Shown: positions 14,168-15,702 of the stretch, piece after piece
How the letters are laid out: every line of letters starts with the position of its first letter
Position numbering within the stretch: position 1 is the first letter of the stretch
Assembly: GCA_937949745.1 (NCBI GenBank)
Contig: CALECM010000114.1
Location: 1 to 15,702 of the forward strand
Length of the DNA stretch: 15,702 nucleotides
DNA from: an uncultured Bacteroidales bacterium
GTDB lineage: Bacteria; Bacteroidota; Bacteroidia; Bacteroidales; WCHB1-69
Direction of reading: 5' to 3'
Position numbers and translations under genes: made by a program
Notes under the pieces: model-generated
The model's input: the letters and a program-made list of their open reading frames with translations, nothing else
Databases searched by the model: none
Told to the model about the DNA's origin: nothing

Positions 14168-14295
14168 ACGGATATATAACGATTGACGGTAAAAAGAGGT
14201 TCATCCCTGATATATGGAATATTCTATCTTCCTTGTCCATACCCTGTATAATTTAAATAATGTTTCGTGTAACCCCGATTTAGTCTTAATTTTAT

Positions 14296-14303
14296 TACTT
14301 TTG
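14296..14303 (+). promoter_or_regulatory. -7 box for the TetR-type gene
   Basis: TACTTTTG is an exact TAnnTTTG box 23 bp before the ATG at 14326. The predicted start near 14310 gives a very short leader. No TTTG element lies at the normal upstream distance. Confidence 0.5.
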
Positions 14304-14325
14304 TGAGGAGAATGTAATTTTAGGG

Positions 14326-14913
14326 ATGATGGACAAATCAGAACATGATATCGAGATACTTTACCGTCTTTTCCTGGTGAGGGGATTTAAACCCACCACC
14401 CAGGAAATGGCCCGGACGATCGGAATAACAAAAAAAACATTTTTCAACCGTTTCAGGAACCGGGAGAACGTAGAGACCCGGATACAAGACTACTGGAGAA
14501 AACAATTCAAAGAAAGATTCGATATTAAATCCCTTGAATGCAACAACAGCATCGAACGCTTTTTACTCTTTGTATACGAACTTAAGAGCAGCGCCTATGA
14601 AGAAATGTATTTCTTTAAGAAGGAACAGCAAAATCAGTTTTTTTTCTCCTGTTCCAACAGCAACGGATTTATTGAAATCCTCCAGGGAATTATCAGGGAA
14701 GGGGAAAAAGACGGATATCTGCTGTTACAGGATGACATCAGGGTGTATGCGGCTTATTTCTTCTATAATATTGCAGACCTGTATCTCCGTAAAACCGCCA
14801 AGGCACAGATCATCTATTATACCTTATTACCGTTGATAACGGAAGAAGGTATGCATATTTTGAAACACATCAATGTGAATGATTTCCTGAAAATGAAATT
14901 AATCGGTTATTAA
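14326..14913 (+). CDS. TetR/AcrR-family transcriptional regulator
   Basis: Probable ligand-responsive DNA-binding dimer. The N-terminal 50 residues form a TetR HTH: IEILYRLFLVRGFKPTTQEMARTIGITKKTFFNRFRNRENV, matching the family pattern LF-x-x-x-G-[FY]-x-x-T-[ST]-x-x-x-[IM]-A-x-x-x-G-[IV]-[ST]-K-x-[TS]-[FL]-[YF]-x-x-F. The remaining 145 residues are helical and lack recognisable ligand-specific motifs, rich in Phe and Tyr (MYFFKKEQQNQFFFSCSN). The length of 195 residues is normal. Two ATGs (14326 and 14329) are adjacent and either could be used. No efflux or enzyme gene is next to it, so the target cannot be guessed. Autoregulation is common in the family, but I see no convincing operator at the promoter. 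Its 3' end overlaps the convergent alaS 3' end by 15 bp. Confidence 0.88.
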   Translation: MMDKSEHDIEILYRLFLVRGFKPTTQEMARTIGITKKTFFNRFRNRENVETRIQDYWRKQFKERFDIKSLECNNSIERFLLFVYELKSSAYEEMYFFKKEQQNQFFFSCSNSNGFIEILQGIIREGEKDGYLLLQDDIRVYAAYFFYNIADLYLRKTAKAQIIYYTLLPLITEEGMHILKHINVNDFLKMKLIGY

Positions 14914-15702
14914 TCTTATAATTTCATCCATCGCTTCTTCCACTTTCATATAATTTTTTCCTCCGGCCGTAGCCAGCTTAGGCTGACCTCCGCCCCCACC
15001 CATAATAATAGGCGATATGTTTTTCATCAGCTGGGAAGCATTCCATCCTTTCTCAACCATATCATCAGACAACGCCAGCGCAATATTCACTTTATCTTCG
15101 AAATCGGAGCCCAATACGACCACAAGGTTTTCCTTATTTTCCCGTAAATGGAAAGCGGCCTGTTTAAGGCTGTCCATACTCATCTTATTAAAATTCCGTA
15201 TCACCCGGATCCCGTTGATATTTTCAACCTCTTTATTGAGTTGTGAGATCAAAGATGCCACCCGGTCCTGCTGATAATTCTCAATTTCCTTTTTGAGGGA
15301 TTCATTCTCCTCCTTAAGTTTATTTACACTTTGTAAAAGATTGGATGAATTAAGCGCATCTTTCAATTGGTTTACCAAAGTGATATAATGGTACACATGA
15401 TTCTGCGCATAGAACCCGGTCATCGCTTCGATACGTCTTATACCGGACGCCACAGCCGTTTCATAAACGATCTTAACACATCCTACACTTCCGGTAGCCG
15501 GCGCATGAGTTCCTCCGCATAGTTCGATAGAATCGCCAAATCTCACCACGCGTACCTTTTCGCCGTATTTTTCCCCGAACAATGCCATAGCTCCCATAGA
15601 CCTGGCCTCATCCAGCGGAATATCCATCATTTCCTCCAAAGGAATATTCGCCCGCACCAATTTATTGGCAAGAATTTCCACTTCTTTCAATTCATCATCG
15701 GT
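14899..15702 (-). CDS. alaS: Alanine--tRNA ligase, C-terminal part (continues beyond the window)
   Basis: Charges tRNA-Ala with alanine and hydrolyses mischarged Ser- or Gly-tRNA-Ala. Only the last 267 residues are inside the window, and the frame is open to the right edge, so the aminoacylation domain is missing here for positional reasons, not truncation. Visible parts are the end of the editing domain with the zinc-binding CGGTH motif (ELCGGTHAPATGSVG), the linker GIRRIEAMTGFYA, a coiled coil (about 107-160 of the visible part: LVNQLKDAL...LKEENESLKKEIENYQQDR), and the C-terminal DHHA1 domain with its glycine-rich signature GGGGGQPKLATAGG, ending VEEAMDEIIRLITD. The stop codon lies inside the 3' end of the TetR-type gene on the opposite strand. 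Confidence 0.97.
   Translation of the reverse strand, partial: TDDELKEVEILANKLVRANIPLEEMMDIPLDEARSMGAMALFGEKYGEKVRVVRFGDSIELCGGTHAPATGSVGCVKIVYETAVASGIRRIEAMTGFYAQNHVYHYITLVNQLKDALNSSNLLQSVNKLKEENESLKKEIENYQQDRVASLISQLNKEVENINGIRVIRNFNKMSMDSLKQAAFHLRENKENLVVVLGSDFEDKVNIALALSDDMVEKGWNASQLMKNISPIIMGGGGGQPKLATAGGKNYMKVEEAMDEIIRLITD

Larger units (their letters stand above)
14124..14325. other. Divergent intergenic region between NYN-LOTUS and TetR-type genes
   Basis: This 202-bp region holds the NYN leader hairpin (14148-14167), the TetR -7 box (14296-14303), and a TATGGA/TCCATA inverted pair with a wide loop (14213-14218, near 14238-14243) around a GAATATTC palindrome. No -7 box was seen for the leftward gene, and no RNA gene was recognised. 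Confidence 0.4.

Noticed and set aside
14899..15702. Truncated or pseudogene alaS
   Set aside because: The reading frame is open to the window edge, so the missing N-terminal part is simply outside the window.

Overview
The window looks like a piece of chromosome from a Bacteroidetes bacterium, probably order Bacteroidales. The reasons are several upstream regions carrying the Bacteroidetes sigma-factor -7 box TAnnTTTG, weak or absent Shine-Dalgarno sequences, and lineage-typical genes: gldH directly after a PSP1/RicT-like gene, the two-domain alternative GlmU, DUF2851, and a zinc-less CobB-type sirtuin. Coding density is high and there is no phage, IS element, CRISPR array or rRNA/tRNA gene. 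This is mostly housekeeping chromosome, not an island.

Layout. 1-1200: an ECF sigma factor (leftward) and a degenerate AAG-fold glycosylase-like gene (rightward) diverge from a 16-bp palindrome that contains both -7 boxes. 1212-2504: DUF2851, leftward, converging on the glycosylase-like gene. 2505-2722: a symmetric divergent promoter region for DUF2851 and ribosomal protein L31 type B. 3012-3050: a strong terminator almost touching the start codon of the glmU-like gene. 4280-4356: the lon promoter, with its -7 box inside an inverted repeat. 4357-6774: Lon protease, whose 3' end overlaps that of a convergent class III-like sirtuin by 23 bp. 7460-7683: a perfect 25-bp inverted repeat of REP type. 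7684-9909: a probable leftward operon of a SIMPL/DUF541 protein and the M20C dipeptidase PepD. 10108-11823: a PSP1/RicT-like and gldH operon closed by a terminator. 11983-13364: a DUF488 and YihY/BrkB pair. 13371-14123: a NYN-LOTUS RNA-processing candidate, convergent with yihY. 14326-14913: a TetR-type regulator whose 3' end overlaps the 3' end of alaS, which runs off the right edge.

How they fit together. Four themes can be seen: protein quality control and turnover (lon, pepD, sirtuin), translation (L31B, alaS), envelope precursor supply and surface functions (glmU-like, gldH, SIMPL, YihY), and nucleic-acid-associated proteins (AAG-like, DUF2851, NYN-LOTUS). I found no obvious multi-gene novel system. 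The most unusual items are the glycosylase-like protein without its catalytic pocket residues, the symmetric divergent promoters, the operator-like repeat around the lon -7 box, and the terminator abutting glmU.
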